A stretch of DNA of 64,000 nt from Martelella limonii (GTDB lineage: Bacteria > Pseudomonadota > Alphaproteobacteria > Rhizobiales > Rhizobiaceae). The position numbers were made by a program, and so were the translations under genes. Location: contig NZ_JABUOU010000003.1 in NCBI RefSeq assembly GCF_013344475.1, forward strand, positions 1-64,000, in the 5' to 3' direction. The notes beneath the pieces are model-generated. The model worked only from the letters and a program-made list of their open reading frames with translations, did no database searches and was not told the origin of the DNA. This document shows, one piece after another, positions 43,005 to 52,947 of this stretch (positions are counted from its first letter, which is position 1; every line of letters begins with the position of its first letter).

Positions 43005-43757
43005 GTGGCAAACGATCCGACCCATCAGTTTCAGATTCACAACATTGTTCCGATCAATGTCGGTGGGCTGGACCTGTCTTTCACCAACGCTTCGATGTTC
43101 ATGGTGATTTCCGCTGGCGCCGCTGCCGCGTTTCTTTACCTTGCAACGGCAAAGCGCGGCCTGATCCCCTCGCGCACCCAGTCGATCGCCGAGCTTCTCT
43201 ATGAATTCGTGGCCTCGATGCTGCGCGAGGGTGCCGGGACCAAGGGGATGGTGTTCTTCCCCTTCGTGCTGACGCTGTTCATGTTCCTGCTGACGGCAAA
43301 TCTGATCGGCATGTTCCCCTATTTCTTCTCCGTAACCAGCCAGATCGTGGTGACCTTCTCGCTCGCGCTCATGGTGATGGGCGTCGTCGTCGGCTACGGC
43401 CTCTATAAGCACGGCCTGCACTTCTTCAAGGTGTTCGTGCCCTCCGGCGTTCCGGTTGCGCTTCTTCCCCTGGTGACCGCGATCGAGATCGTTTCGTTTC
43501 TCTCGCGTCCCATCAGCCTTTCCGTCCGTCTTTTCGCCAACATGCTGGCAGGCCACATCACGCTGAAGGTGTTTGCCGGCTTCGTGGTCTCGCTGATCTC
43601 GATCGGCACGATCGGTACCGGCGGCGCCATCCTGCCGCTCGCCATGACCGTGGCACTGACGGCACTCGAATTCCTGGTAGCCTTCCTGCAGGCCTATGTG
43701 TTTGCAGTGTTGACCTGCATGTATCTCAACGACGCCGTCAACGCGGGCGATCACTAG
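43005..43757 (+). CDS. atpB: ATP synthase subunit a
   Basis: Proton-channel subunit of F0, 250 residues, 5-6 membrane helices. The conserved stator arginine is in [15 protein letters not shown], and the C-terminal helix holds [19 protein letters not shown]. The start is GTG 43005 (MANDPTHQF), 70 bp after atpI. Confidence 0.96.
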   Translation: MANDPTHQFQIHNIVPINVGGLDLSFTNASMFMVISAGAAAAFLYLATAKRGLIPSRTQSIAELLYEFVASMLREGAGTKGMVFFPFVLTLFMFLLTANLIGMFPYFFSVTSQIVVTFSLALMVMGVVVGYGLYKHGLHFFKVFVPSGVPVALLPLVTAIEIVSFLSRPISLSVRLFANMLAGHITLKVFAGFVVSLISIGTIGTGGAILPLAMTVALTALEFLVAFLQAYVFAVLTCMYLNDAVNAGDH

Positions 43758-43845
43758 GATAGAAAAGTCGCCGGCTTCGTCTGGACAGGCGGAACCGGCA
43801 TCGCTATTAAGCCGCAACAACCCAATTCTTCTAAGGAGTTCTCAT

Positions 43846-44073
43846 ATGGAAGCGGAAGCAGCAAAGTTCATCGGCGCCGGTATTGCCTGCCTTGGCATGG
43901 GTGCAACCTCCATGGGTCTCGGCCGCATCTTCGGTGACTACCTCACCGGTGCCCTGCGCAACCCGTCTGCCGCTGACAGCCAGTTCGGCCGTCTGGTTTT
44001 CGGCTTCGCCGTTACCGAAGCGCTCGGCATCTTCTCGCTGCTCGTTGCCCTGCTCCTCCTGTTCGCCGTTTAA
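43846..44073 (+). CDS. atpE: ATP synthase subunit c
   Basis: A 75-residue hairpin of two membrane helices forming the proton-driven ring. The polar loop contains ALRNPSA, and the ion-binding Glu is in FAVTEALGIFSLLVALL in helix 2. Start ATG 43846 with AAGGAG upstream. Confidence 0.96.
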   Translation: MEAEAAKFIGAGIACLGMGATSMGLGRIFGDYLTGALRNPSAADSQFGRLVFGFAVTEALGIFSLLVALLLLFAV

Positions 44074-44160
44074 TTTACTGAACGGTACGACTATCGCTCG
44101 CGGCGACCGGCCTGAGGCTGGCGTCGCGAGTCCTTTTGTCGAACACCTTTGGAGGTGAGC

Positions 44161-44745
44161 ATGTTTGTGACCCCGGCTTTGGCCCAGACGTCGCATGGTG
44201 CACAAGAGCAGCACACGGAAACTACGCTGGCCGATTTTGAGCATCACGAACAGCAGGTGTTCCCGCCGTTCGATTTTGCGACCTTTCCGTCGCAGATCCT
44301 GTGGCTGGCCATTACGTTCGGTCTCTTCTATCTGGTCATGAAGAAAGTCATCGTTCCGCGCGTCGGTTCGATTCTTGAAGACCGCCACGACCGGATCGCT
44401 CAGGACCTCGATGAAGCCGACCGGCTTCGCAACGAGGCTGACGCCGCGATCGCGGCCTATGAAAAAGAACTCGCGGAAGCCCGCAGCGAGGCGCGCCGGA
44501 TTTCCGCCGCCGCCGCCGACAAGGCCCGCGCCGAAGCTGAAGCAGAACGCGAACAGCTTGAGTCAGAACTCGACAAGAAGCTTTCAGCCGCCAACGAGCG
44601 CATTGCCGCCGTTCGCGCCGAAGCGCTTCAGGAAGTCGGCGGAATCGCCGAGGAAACAGCGTCGCTGATCGTGACCCACCTGATCGGTGGTCGGATCGCC
44701 AAGGGCGAAATCGAAAGCGCGGTTTCGACCGTCAGGGAGGGCTGA
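44161..44745 (+). CDS. atpG: ATP synthase subunit b'
   Basis: Peripheral stalk subunit b' (194 aa): an N-terminal segment with one membrane helix (ILWLAITFGLFYLVMKKVIV) and a long charged coiled coil rich in Glu/Ala/Arg. The short VTPALAQT-containing extension before the helix is typical of alphaproteobacterial b'. ATG 44161 is chosen with GGAGGTGAGC upstream; an in-frame TTG at 44149 overlaps that site. Also called atpF'. Confidence 0.93.
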   Translation: MFVTPALAQTSHGAQEQHTETTLADFEHHEQQVFPPFDFATFPSQILWLAITFGLFYLVMKKVIVPRVGSILEDRHDRIAQDLDEADRLRNEADAAIAAYEKELAEARSEARRISAAAADKARAEAEAEREQLESELDKKLSAANERIAAVRAEALQEVGGIAEETASLIVTHLIGGRIAKGEIESAVSTVREG

Positions 44746-44749
44746 GCCG

Positions 44750-45235
44750 ATGTCACTTGATGCAACATTCTACGCATTTGTCGGCCTGATCCTGTTCTTC
44801 ATCGTGGTCGCCTATTTCAAGGTTCCCGGCATTCTGCTGCGGTCGCTTGATTCCCGCGCCAATGAAATTCGCGACGAACTGGCGGAAGCCAAGCGTCTTC
44901 GCGAAGAAGCCCAGCATGTGCTTGCCGACTATCAGCGCAAGCGCCGCGAAGCCGAGGAAGAGGCCAAGGACATCGTCGCCGCAGCCGAACGCGAAGCCCA
45001 GTCGATCAAGGAAGAAGCCCGCCGCAAGACCGAAGAATATGTCGAGCGTCGCACCGCCTTTTCCGAACAGAAGATCCGCCAGGCCGAGCAGGAAGCTGTT
45101 GCCGCCGTTCGCGGTGCTGCCGTCGACGTCGCCGTCGAAGCTGCCCGCATCGTGCTGGACAAGAAGGCAACGCCGGCTGTTCAGTCGAAGCTGTTCTCGC
45201 AGTCTGTCGATGCGGTCAAGAACCGCCTGAACTGA
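44750..45235 (+). CDS. atpF: ATP synthase subunit b
   Basis: Second peripheral stalk subunit (161 aa): membrane anchor FYAFVGLILFFIVVAYF, then a long amphipathic coiled coil (RSLDSRANEIRDELAEAK, and on). Starts ATG 44750, 4 bp after the b' stop. Together b and b' form the heterodimeric stalk. Last gene of the operon, followed by a terminator. Confidence 0.94.
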   Translation: MSLDATFYAFVGLILFFIVVAYFKVPGILLRSLDSRANEIRDELAEAKRLREEAQHVLADYQRKRREAEEEAKDIVAAAEREAQSIKEEARRKTEEYVERRTAFSEQKIRQAEQEAVAAVRGAAVDVAVEAARIVLDKKATPAVQSKLFSQSVDAVKNRLN

Positions 45236-45262
45236 TCGGTCCTGTTTACTGGTCAAGATATT

Positions 45263-45291
45263 GGCAAGCGTTCCGGCGCTTGCCGTTTTTG
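45263..45291 (+). terminator. Terminator after the atp F0 operon
   Basis: GGCAAGCG (45263-45270), 6-nt loop, CGCTTGCC (45277-45284), then GTTTTT. Confidence 0.85.
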
Positions 45292-45343
45292 TTTCTGGCG
45301 CCCTCTATCCTGTGTCTGCGGCGCCCATTGAATGGTGAGTGGC

Positions 45344-46243
45344 ATGGCAGAGCGGATTGACGGAAAAGCGATCGCAGCGGATGTGATCTCGAAGGTCAGG
45401 GAAGCGAGCGATCGGCTGAAGGACGAAAAGGGCGTCGTGCCCGGTCTGGCGGTGGTGATCGTGGGCGATGACCCGGCAAGCCACACCTATGTCGCCGCCA
45501 AGGGCAAGCGCGCCAAGGAATGCGGCTTCCACTCTGTCCAGATCACCCTTCCCGCAGAAACCAGCCAGGACGAGCTGGAAAAGGTCGTGCGCGAACTCAA
45601 CGACGATGCCGACATCCACGGCATTCTGGTCCAGCTTCCCCTCCCCGACCATCTCGATGAAGCGCCCGTCATCCAGCTCATCCGTCCCGAGAAGGATGTA
45701 GACGGCCTCTCCGTCGTCAATGCCGGCAAGCTTGCGCTGGGCGACATGAAGACCGGGCTGATCTCCTGCACGCCCGCCGGATCCATGGTGCTGATCCGCT
45801 CCGTCCATGGCAGCGATCTCTCCGGCCTCAATGCCGTCGTCATCGGCCGCTCCAACCTGTTCGGCAAGCCGATGGGGCAATTGCTGCTTCAGGCGAATGC
45901 GACCGTGACCATGGCCCATTCGCGCACCGCAAACCTGGCAGAAATCGCTGCCCGCGCCGATATTCTCGTCGCCGCCACGGGCCGTGCCGAGATGGTGAAG
46001 GCCGACTGGGTCAAGCCCGGCGCCACCGTGATCGATGTCGGCATCACCCGCGTACCGGCGCCCGAGCGGGGCGAAGGCAAGACGCGGCTTCTGGGCGATG
46101 TGGATTTCGTGGCGGCCGAGAAGGTCGCAGGCGCCATCACGCCGGTTCCGGGCGGCGTTGGCCCTATGACGATCACAATGCTGATGGCCAATACGGTGAT
46201 CGCCGCATACCGCGCAAACGGCCTTGCCGCACCCGAATTCTGA
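45344..46243 (+). CDS. folD: FolD methylenetetrahydrofolate dehydrogenase/cyclohydrolase
   Basis: Bifunctional one-carbon enzyme interconverting 5,10-methylene-, methenyl- and 10-formyl-THF; it produces the substrate that purU (19232) hydrolyses. In 299 residues, the catalytic [13 protein letters not shown] (Tyr-x3-Lys), [17 protein letters not shown], and the NAD(P)-binding [15 protein letters not shown] are present, with a [14 protein letters not shown]-terminus. ATG 45344 is preferred to ATG 45332 because the family begins just before IDGKAIA. Confidence 0.95.
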   Translation: MAERIDGKAIAADVISKVREASDRLKDEKGVVPGLAVVIVGDDPASHTYVAAKGKRAKECGFHSVQITLPAETSQDELEKVVRELNDDADIHGILVQLPLPDHLDEAPVIQLIRPEKDVDGLSVVNAGKLALGDMKTGLISCTPAGSMVLIRSVHGSDLSGLNAVVIGRSNLFGKPMGQLLLQANATVTMAHSRTANLAEIAARADILVAATGRAEMVKADWVKPGATVIDVGITRVPAPERGEGKTRLLGDVDFVAAEKVAGAITPVPGGVGPMTITMLMANTVIAAYRANGLAAPEF

Positions 46244-46299
46244 TCGAACTGGCGGTGCGACAGCCTCGCGGCCCGCACCGCTCAATCACCCTGCAAGCG

Positions 46300-46542
46300 T
46301 TACGAGAACGCCTTGAAGGTGACGATCGTGAAGGTTTCCTTGACGCCCTCGATCGTCTGCAGCTTGCTCGTCACGAAATGCCCGATATCGGCGTCCTTGC
46401 CCAGATAGAACTTGGCAAGCAGGTCGTAATGGCCGGAGGTCGAATAGATTTCCGAGGTCTCCTCGAGCGTGCGCACGACGAGGTCGGCAACGTCATAGGC
46501 GTGGCCGGGCTGGCATTTGAACTGAACGAAAATCGTCTGCAT
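46300..46542 (-). CDS. Stand-alone Lrp/AsnC effector-binding (RAM) domain protein
   Basis: An 80-residue protein made only of the alpha/beta effector domain of Lrp/AsnC regulators (MQTIFVQFKCQPGHAYDVA, then YSTSGHYDLLAKFYL and TIEGVKETFTIVTFKAF). No helix-turn-helix is present: codons upstream of ATG 46542 are not HTH-like. Such proteins form dimers that bind amino acids and may modulate full-length Lrp paralogues. Convergent with folD. Confidence 0.8.
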   Translation of the reverse strand: MQTIFVQFKCQPGHAYDVADLVVRTLEETSEIYSTSGHYDLLAKFYLGKDADIGHFVTSKLQTIEGVKETFTIVTFKAFS

Positions 46543-46934
46543 CTGGCACCTTTTCCAAGAGCATCCCGCAGCGTGACGGACGGAATTGCCGCCGGCTTGC
46601 GAACATGCGTCAAAACTCGCTGGGCTCCGCATCTTCTTCCGCGGGCCCATCGCGCATCATGGCTGACCTATAGCATTTCGCGCCCGCCTGAAACCAGCCC
46701 CCGCACGGTTGCGTGCGCTGGCGTTCCAAAGGGGCCCCGGAGGCCTCTATCATGCGGTAGCGCTGATTCCGATCGGCATCCTGCAGCCCTGCCCACGCGA
46801 CTGCATGCCTCATGACCGCGCGCAGAAATTTTGGAAGATTTCATTTGGCGAACATTGGTGCTGATCTATATGCATGGTCTGACACATCGCACGGAGGCGT
46901 GCGGCAAAGAGCAAAGCATAGAGGGAATTCCATC

Positions 46935-48419
46935 ATGACGATCGCGAAAGCGCTTTCCGACAAACTGACCAGAACCGAACTTGCAGTATCGCGCGCGCTC
47001 GTCGCGGGCGAATGGCGTGATGCGGTGGCAAGCGGCAAGACCTTCGACGTCGTGAACCCGGCCAATGGCGACGTCATCGCAACGCTTCCCGACTGCGGCA
47101 AGGAAGACGTCGAGGAGGCCGTCGCAGCTGCCTACGAGGCGCAGAAGGCCTGGGCGAAGAAGACCGGCAAGGAGCGCGCCGCGGTGCTGCGCAAACTTTA
47201 CGATCTGATGGTCGAAAACGCCGATGATCTCGCGACCATCCTGACCATGGAAATGGGCAAGCCCTGGGCAGAGGCCCGCGGCGAGGTCCTCTATGGCGGC
47301 GCCTATATCGAATGGTTCGGTGAAGAAGCCAAGCGCGCCTATGGCGACATCATCCCCGGCCATCAGGCAGACAAGCGCATCATGGTCATTCGCCAGCCCG
47401 TCGGCGTCGTCGGCGCGATCACGCCCTGGAACTTCCCGAATGCCATGCTCGCACGCAAGATGGCGCCCGCACTTGCCGCAGGCTGCTCGATCGTCTGCAA
47501 GCCGGCGCAGCAAACCCCGCTCTCCGCCCTTTCCATGGCGCTGCTGGCCGAACAGGCGGGCGTTCCCAAGGGCCTTCTGTCGGTCATCACCTCAACCAGC
47601 TCCTCGACGGTCGGCAAGGTGTTCAGCGAGGATGACCGCGTCCGCAAGATCACCTTCACCGGCTCCACCGAAGTTGGCCGGATCCTGATGCGTCAGGGCG
47701 CCGACCAGATCAAGAAGATGGGCCTCGAACTCGGCGGCAACGCGCCCTTCATCGTCTTCGACGATGCCGATCTCGATGCCGCCGTCGAAGGCGCGATCGC
47801 ATCCAAGTTCCGCAATGCCGGCCAGACCTGCGTGTGCGCCAACCGGCTCTATGTCCAGTCCGGCGTCTATGATGCCTTCGCCGAAAAGCTCGCAGCGCGC
47901 GTGGCCAAGCTCAAGGTCGGCAACGGCATGGAGGATGGCACCGAGATCGGCCCGATGATCGAGAAAGCTGCCGTCGAGAAGGTCAAGGACCATATCGAGG
48001 ACGCCACGTCCAAGGGCGCGGAAATCAAGCTCGGCGGCAAGGCGCACGAACGCGGCGGCCTGTTCTTCGAACCGACCGTGCTCACCGGCGTCACGCCGGA
48101 CATGAAGTGCGCGCGTGAGGAAACCTTCGGCCCCGTCGCGCCGCTCTTCAGCTTCGACAGCGAGGAAGACGTGATCGCGATGGCCAACGACACCGAATTC
48201 GGCCTCGCCTCCTATTTCTTCTCGCGCGATGTGGCGAAGATCTTCCGCGTTGCCGAGGCGCTGGAATACGGCATTGTCGGCGTCAATACCGGCTTGATCT
48301 CGACCGAAGTCGCGCCCTTCGGCGGCGTCAAGCAGTCGGGCCTCGGCCGCGAGGGCTCGAAATACGGCCTCGATGACTATACCGAGCTGAAATATATCTG
48401 CCTCGGCGGCATCGCCTGA
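46935..48419 (+). CDS. gabD: Succinate-semialdehyde dehydrogenase (NADP+)
   Basis: Oxidises succinate semialdehyde to succinate in GABA and related catabolism. The 494-residue aldehyde dehydrogenase has the N-acceptor PWNFPNAML, FTGSTEVGRIL, catalytic Glu in GLELGGNAPFIVFDDAD, and the nucleophilic Cys in NAGQTCVCANR, where the second Cys two residues on is typical of GabD. Start ATG 46935; no gabT beside it, although an omega-aminotransferase exists at 25417. Confidence 0.9.
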   Translation: MTIAKALSDKLTRTELAVSRALVAGEWRDAVASGKTFDVVNPANGDVIATLPDCGKEDVEEAVAAAYEAQKAWAKKTGKERAAVLRKLYDLMVENADDLATILTMEMGKPWAEARGEVLYGGAYIEWFGEEAKRAYGDIIPGHQADKRIMVIRQPVGVVGAITPWNFPNAMLARKMAPALAAGCSIVCKPAQQTPLSALSMALLAEQAGVPKGLLSVITSTSSSTVGKVFSEDDRVRKITFTGSTEVGRILMRQGADQIKKMGLELGGNAPFIVFDDADLDAAVEGAIASKFRNAGQTCVCANRLYVQSGVYDAFAEKLAARVAKLKVGNGMEDGTEIGPMIEKAAVEKVKDHIEDATSKGAEIKLGGKAHERGGLFFEPTVLTGVTPDMKCAREETFGPVAPLFSFDSEEDVIAMANDTEFGLASYFFSRDVAKIFRVAEALEYGIVGVNTGLISTEVAPFGGVKQSGLGREGSKYGLDDYTELKYICLGGIA

Positions 48420-48420
48420 A

Positions 48421-48462
48421 TGACAGGGGGGAGCCCGGCGCTTCCCCTTCGCTTGCCTGTCA
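48421..48462. terminator. Hairpin between convergent gabD and pxpC
   Basis: TGACAGG (48421-48427) pairs with CCTGTCA (48456-48462), enclosing an imperfect GGGGAGC/GCTTCCCC stem. It starts 1 bp after gabD and includes the last bases of pxpC. Confidence 0.5.
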
Positions 48463-49398
48463 GGCGGGCGTGGCGATGGAGCGGATCGCCGTTTCGATCC
48501 GCTCCCGTTCGGCAAGCAGTCTCATCTCGGCCTCGTCCTGCGTGATCGCCACGAAATGGAAGGGTGCGCCCGCGGGCATCTGCGCCAGACGTCCGAGATC
48601 GGACGAGATCACGGTGGCAATCTTGGGATAACCGCCCGTTGTCTGCCGCTCTGCCATCAGCACCGTCGCAATGCCCGAGCCCGGCACCTGGATGGAGCCT
48701 GCAGGCGTCGCGTCCGAGATGATGTCATGGCCGCCTGTGGTGCGCAGAAGCGGCCCGTCAAGCAGGCTTGCCATGCGGTCGCGGCGCGGCGAGACAGCAA
48801 AGGCTTCCCCGAGCAGCTGCGACCAGGCATAGCGATCGAACCGCTCCGCCTGGGGCCCGGCAACGATGCGGATCGGCCCGTGCGGCCGGTGGAAGATCCC
48901 GCTCAGGCGATGGACGGGTCCGGGCGCGCTTTCCCCGAGCGGCAGGATATCGCCATCGGCAAGCACCCGCCCCTCGAAACCGCCCATGCCGTTTCTGACA
49001 TGGGTTGCGCGCGAGCCGAGCAGCGCCGGCACGGCGATGCCGCCGGAAAAGGCGATATAACCCCAGACCGCGCCGCGCATCGGGCCGATGTCGATCACCT
49101 CGCCGGGACGCACCGCATGGCTTTCCCATAGCGGCATCGGCCGGCCATTGATGGCGAGCGCGGCAGCGCCGCCGGTAACGGCTACCATGCAGGCCTCGGT
49201 GACACGGTAGCGCCCGCCGAACTGGGCAAATTCGAGCGCGGCCGCATCCCCATCATTGCCGACAAGGGCCTGTGCAATCCTGAACGCGGCCTCGTCCATC
49301 GGGCCGGAGGGAGAAACGCCTGCGGCCATATAGCCGGTACGCGGCTTCGCCTGGACAGACACCATAAGTCCGGCCCTGATCACCTCCAGCGCGTTCAT
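48460..49398 (-). CDS. pxpC: 5-oxoprolinase subunit C (KipA-type)
   Basis: With PxpA and PxpB, hydrolyses 5-oxoproline (pyroglutamate) to glutamate using ATP. This 312-residue biotin-dependent carboxyltransferase-like protein has GYMAAGVSPSGPMDEAAF near the start, an FSGGIAVPALLGSRATHVRN segment, and a C-terminal QTTGGYPKIATVISSDLGRL, all typical of the KipA family. Overlaps pxpB by 4 bp (ATGA). Confidence 0.9.
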   Translation of the reverse strand: MNALEVIRAGLMVSVQAKPRTGYMAAGVSPSGPMDEAAFRIAQALVGNDGDAAALEFAQFGGRYRVTEACMVAVTGGAAALAINGRPMPLWESHAVRPGEVIDIGPMRGAVWGYIAFSGGIAVPALLGSRATHVRNGMGGFEGRVLADGDILPLGESAPGPVHRLSGIFHRPHGPIRIVAGPQAERFDRYAWSQLLGEAFAVSPRRDRMASLLDGPLLRTTGGHDIISDATPAGSIQVPGSGIATVLMAERQTTGGYPKIATVISSDLGRLAQMPAGAPFHFVAITQDEAEMRLLAERERIETAIRSIATPA

Positions 49399-50102
49399 GA
49401 TGCCTCCGCCTCAACGATTGCCTCGCCAGCATCCGCTCGGCGCTGAAGCGCTTCGAATTCGTCCGGAGAAATCTCGAAAAAGCGGATCATGTCACCCGCC
49501 CGAAAGAAGGATGGTTCCGGACGTTCGGGATCGAAAAGATTGAGAGGCGTGCGGCCGATATAACGCCAGCCGCTGGGCCCGGTGACCGAATTGATCGCCG
49601 CCTGCGCACCGCCAATGCCGACCGCGCCAGCCTCCACCCTCTGGCGGGGAACCTCAAGGCGCGGCGTATGCAGCGCCTCCGGCAGCCCGCCGAGATAGGT
49701 GAAGCCCGGCGCAAAGCCGATCATGTAAACCCGGTACTCTGCTCCGGTATGAAGCGCGATCAACTCTTCGGCATCTAACCCTTTCATCTCGGCGAGCGCC
49801 GCGAGATCCGGCGAGCCGTGATAGCAGACGGGCACATTGAACCGGCGAGCGCTTTCCATGTCCCCGACCGCCTGTTCGGCACGCTCCTCCAGAAGCGGCA
49901 CCAGGGCCGCCGCACGAATCCGGCCAGGATCATAATAGACGAGCAGCGAACGATAGGCCGGCACGGTCTCGACGATGCCTGCGATCGGCTCCTCCTTCAG
50001 CGCGCGATCGAGCGCGACAACACGGGCATGGACCGCAGGATCGATCGCATCCTCAAACTCGACGCTGATGGCCTGATCTCCGGCCGCCCTTATCCTCACC
50101 AC
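49395..50102 (-). CDS. pxpB: 5-oxoprolinase subunit B (KipI-type)
   Basis: A 235-residue KipI/PxpB family protein: AGDQAISVEFEDAI at the N-terminus and the diagnostic MIGFAPGFTYLGGLPEAL near the centre, followed by RVEAGAVGIGGAQAAI and SGWRYIGRTPLNLFDP. The start is GTG 50102, immediately followed by another GTG, with GGGAGG upstream. Operon with pxpC; the third subunit gene pxpA is not in the window. Confidence 0.92.
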   Translation of the reverse strand: MVRIRAAGDQAISVEFEDAIDPAVHARVVALDRALKEEPIAGIVETVPAYRSLLVYYDPGRIRAAALVPLLEERAEQAVGDMESARRFNVPVCYHGSPDLAALAEMKGLDAEELIALHTGAEYRVYMIGFAPGFTYLGGLPEALHTPRLEVPRQRVEAGAVGIGGAQAAINSVTGPSGWRYIGRTPLNLFDPERPEPSFFRAGDMIRFFEISPDEFEALQRRADAGEAIVEAEAS

Positions 50103-50414
50103 TGCCCTCCCCGCCCCTCATTTCTGCAATCGTGAAAGGCTAGCAGCTTTCAAGGCGCAAGCGAAATGGCAAGTTTCACGATTTGCCTTTGCAGCGGTTG
50201 CCTTCAATACAAAAGGGTGTGGATCCGACCGCCCCTCAGACAGCTGGCCAAGCCAGCGCTTTTGAGACAATCACTCACGCCAGCCTCACCCACAGGGATC
50301 ACGCTCCGACTTGATCCGAGCATCCAGGCAGCATTCAAGGACATGCGCTAAAACAAACTAAGGGGCGGATTGCTCCACCCCTCAGTCATACGGCAAGTCT
50401 GCAGGACCCTGCGA
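50103..50414. other. Intergenic region, degenerate palindromic repeat
   Basis: 312 bp without a supported gene. About 50297-50326 carries CTCCGACTTGATCCGAGCATCC, a decayed relative of the 23383 and 26916 elements. The leuC terminator lies at 50350-50382. Confidence 0.4.
50350..50382 (-). terminator. Terminator after leuC
   Basis: Stem 50361-50368/50375-50382 (AGGGG-x-GG with CC-x-CCCCT, one mismatch), followed on the minus strand by TAGTTTGTTTT. Confidence 0.65.
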
Positions 50415-51824
50415 CTACTTCCAGTCGCGGATATCGACGAAGTGGCCTTCGATTGCGGCAGCGGCGGCCATCGCGGGCGACACCAGATGGGTGCGGCCCT
50501 TGTAGCCCTGACGGCCTTCGAAGTTGCGGTTCGAGGTCGATGCGCAACGCTCTTCCGGCTTCAGCCGGTCGTCGTTCATGGCAAGGCACATGGAGCAGCC
50601 CGGCTCGCGCCATTCGAAGCCGGCCTCGATGAAGATCTTGTCGAGGCCTTCGGCTTCCGCCTGTTCCTTGACGAGACCCGAGCCCGGCACGATCATGGCG
50701 TTCACGGTGGACGCCACCTTGCGGCCCTTGGCAACGGCTGCTGCCGCGCGCAGATCCTCTATGCGACCATTGGTGCAGGAGCCGATGAACACGCGATCAA
50801 CTGCAACGTCGGTCATCCTGGTTCCCGGCTCGAGGCCCATATATTTCAACGCGCGCCACTTCGACGTGCGCTTGTTCTCGTCCTCGATATCATCCGGGTT
50901 CGGCACTTCGCCGGTGACCGCGATCACGTCTTCAGGCGAAGAGCCCCACGAGACGATCGGCGGCAGGCTTGCAGCATCGAGCGTGACGACGCGGTCGTAA
51001 TGCGCGCCCTCATCGGTCGTCAGCGACTTCCAGTATTCGACGGCACGATCCCAGGCCTCGCCTTCAGGCGCACGCGGGCGGCCCTTGATATATTCGAAGG
51101 TCTTTTCATCCGGCGCAATCAGGCCGGCGCGGGCGCCGCCTTCGATCGTCATGTTGCAGACGGTCATGCGGCCTTCCATCGACAGGTCGCGGATCGCTTC
51201 GCCCGCAAACTCGATCACATGGCCGGTACCGCCGGCGGTGCCGATCTCGCCGATGATCGCCAGGATGATGTCCTTGGCTGTGACGCCTTCCGGCGCCTTG
51301 CCATCGACACGCACCAGCATGTTCTTGGCCTTCTTCTGGATCAGCGTCTGGGTAGCGAGCACGTGCTCGACTTCCGACGTGCCGATGCCATGCGCCAGCG
51401 CGCCGAAGGCGCCATGCGTCGAGGTGTGGCTGTCGCCGCAGACGATCGTCATGCCGGGCAGCGTGAAGCCCTGCTCGGGACCGACGATGTGGACGATGCC
51501 CTGACGCTTGTCCTTCTCGGAATAATACTCGACGCCGAAATCGGCGGCATTCTGGGCAAGCGCTTCCACCTGGATGCGGCTTTCCTCGTTCTTGATGCCG
51601 TTGACGCGGTCCGGCGTGGTCGGCACGTTGTGGTCGACGACAGCCAGCGTCTTCAGCGGCGCGTGGACCTTGCGGCCGGCAAGCCTCAGGCCTTCGAACG
51701 CCTGCGGGCTGGTGACTTCATGCACCAGATGGCGGTCGATATAGAGGAGACAGGTGCCGTCATCCTGTTGGTCAACCAGATGATCGTCCCAGATTTTGTC
51801 GTAAAGTGTGCGAGCCTTGCTCAT
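50415..51824 (-). CDS. leuC: 3-isopropylmalate dehydratase large subunit
   Basis: Isomerises 2- and 3-isopropylmalate in leucine synthesis with LeuD. 469 residues from [17 protein letters not shown]; 4Fe-4S cluster cysteines lie in FIGSCTNGR and [27 protein letters not shown] is present. ATG 51839 is an in-frame alternative; neither has a good Shine-Dalgarno. leuD is not adjacent. Confidence 0.95.
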   Translation of the reverse strand: MSKARTLYDKIWDDHLVDQQDDGTCLLYIDRHLVHEVTSPQAFEGLRLAGRKVHAPLKTLAVVDHNVPTTPDRVNGIKNEESRIQVEALAQNAADFGVEYYSEKDKRQGIVHIVGPEQGFTLPGMTIVCGDSHTSTHGAFGALAHGIGTSEVEHVLATQTLIQKKAKNMLVRVDGKAPEGVTAKDIILAIIGEIGTAGGTGHVIEFAGEAIRDLSMEGRMTVCNMTIEGGARAGLIAPDEKTFEYIKGRPRAPEGEAWDRAVEYWKSLTTDEGAHYDRVVTLDAASLPPIVSWGSSPEDVIAVTGEVPNPDDIEDENKRTSKWRALKYMGLEPGTRMTDVAVDRVFIGSCTNGRIEDLRAAAAVAKGRKVASTVNAMIVPGSGLVKEQAEAEGLDKIFIEAGFEWREPGCSMCLAMNDDRLKPEERCASTSNRNFEGRQGYKGRTHLVSPAMAAAAAIEGHFVDIRDWK

Positions 51825-52073
51825 GATTTCATGACCCATATGTCGAAGAAAAAGGAAAATGCGGCGAAAGCGCCAACGTTCAGCTGGAGGCGATCAGCTA
51901 AGTCGGGCGTTGAGCGCGCCGGAAATCATCGCAAAGAACCGTCCCGGCAGGCGTTTTCTGTCCTGCAGAACGAAGGGCCGGAAAGTAACGGCCGGATTGC
52001 GATGGTCAATGGTCCTCATGGGGCGCGTTATTACCAGCTTTCTGGGAGCGCGGCAATCACTTCCGAGAATGGT

Positions 52074-52940
52074 TCAAAACTGGCCCGGCCCTCCGGCTTT
52101 CGCCCGTTCCGCACCATAGCGGCTGAAGCCGTTCTTCTTGCGCATCCGCTGTTCGATGCCACGCAGGATCAGCGACAGGCCAATCGTCAGCAGCAGATAG
52201 ACATAGGCGACGATCGAATAGGTCTCGAAGAACCGGAACGAGCTTGCGGCATAGACCTTGCCCATCTGGGTGATATCGGCGACGCCGAGAACGGAAACGA
52301 GCGAGGAATCCTTGACCATCGAGACGAAGTCGTTGGAAAGCGGCGGAAAGATCGTGCGGATCGCCTGCGGAAACACGATCAGACGGAAGCGCTGGAACCG
52401 CCTGAGCCCCAGCGCCTGTGCCGCCTCGATCTGGCCCTCGTCCACGGCCTGGATTCCGGCGCGGAAGATTTCGGCAATGAAGGCGGCATAGCCGATCGTG
52501 AGCGCAATGATCGCCCGCCACATCAGCGAGAAGTCGCGGACCACGAATGCATCCATCATGCCGGCGTCGATCAGCGGCGAGAACACCGTGTTGGCAAGCC
52601 CCACAAGCGCCGGGGCGCCGACAAAGGCGACGTAGAACAACAAGACGATGATCGGGATGCCACGGATGATCTCGACATAGAAGCGCGCAATCTGGCGCAG
52701 CGCGACATGGCGCGAGAGCCCGAGAAGCGCCAGCATCATGCCAAAGGCGGTCGCCAGCGCGAAGGCAACCAGCGTGACGAACACGGTAACGCCGATGCCC
52801 TTGGCAACGATCGCGAACACCTCGGCGTAAAGCCTGTTTGCGGCAATGGCGATGGCGGCCGCCGCGGCAAGTGCCAGAAAGGCATAAAGCCACCACGGCC
52901 GCTCGCCCGCATTGCCCGCGGGCAGTTTCTGGAAGCCCAT
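52074..52940 (-). CDS. Polar amino acid ABC transporter permease
   Basis: HisM/GltK-type inner-membrane permease (288 aa), about five to six membrane segments after a short cytoplasmic N-terminus. The EAA loop reads EAAQALGLRRFQRFRLIVFP, and ARFYVEIIRGIPIIVLLFY is the family's conserved N-terminal membrane motif. Follows the binding-protein gene by 7 bp. No ATPase gene is adjacent, so it must borrow one. Confidence 0.9.
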   Translation of the reverse strand: MGFQKLPAGNAGERPWWLYAFLALAAAAAIAIAANRLYAEVFAIVAKGIGVTVFVTLVAFALATAFGMMLALLGLSRHVALRQIARFYVEIIRGIPIIVLLFYVAFVGAPALVGLANTVFSPLIDAGMMDAFVVRDFSLMWRAIIALTIGYAAFIAEIFRAGIQAVDEGQIEAAQALGLRRFQRFRLIVFPQAIRTIFPPLSNDFVSMVKDSSLVSVLGVADITQMGKVYAASSFRFFETYSIVAYVYLLLTIGLSLILRGIEQRMRKKNGFSRYGAERAKAGGPGQF

Positions 52941-52947
52941 TCCGGTG

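Noticed and set aside
51825-52073. Leucine attenuator leader upstream of leuC
   Set aside because: No leader peptide with a run of Leu codons and no clear terminator/antiterminator pair could be read.
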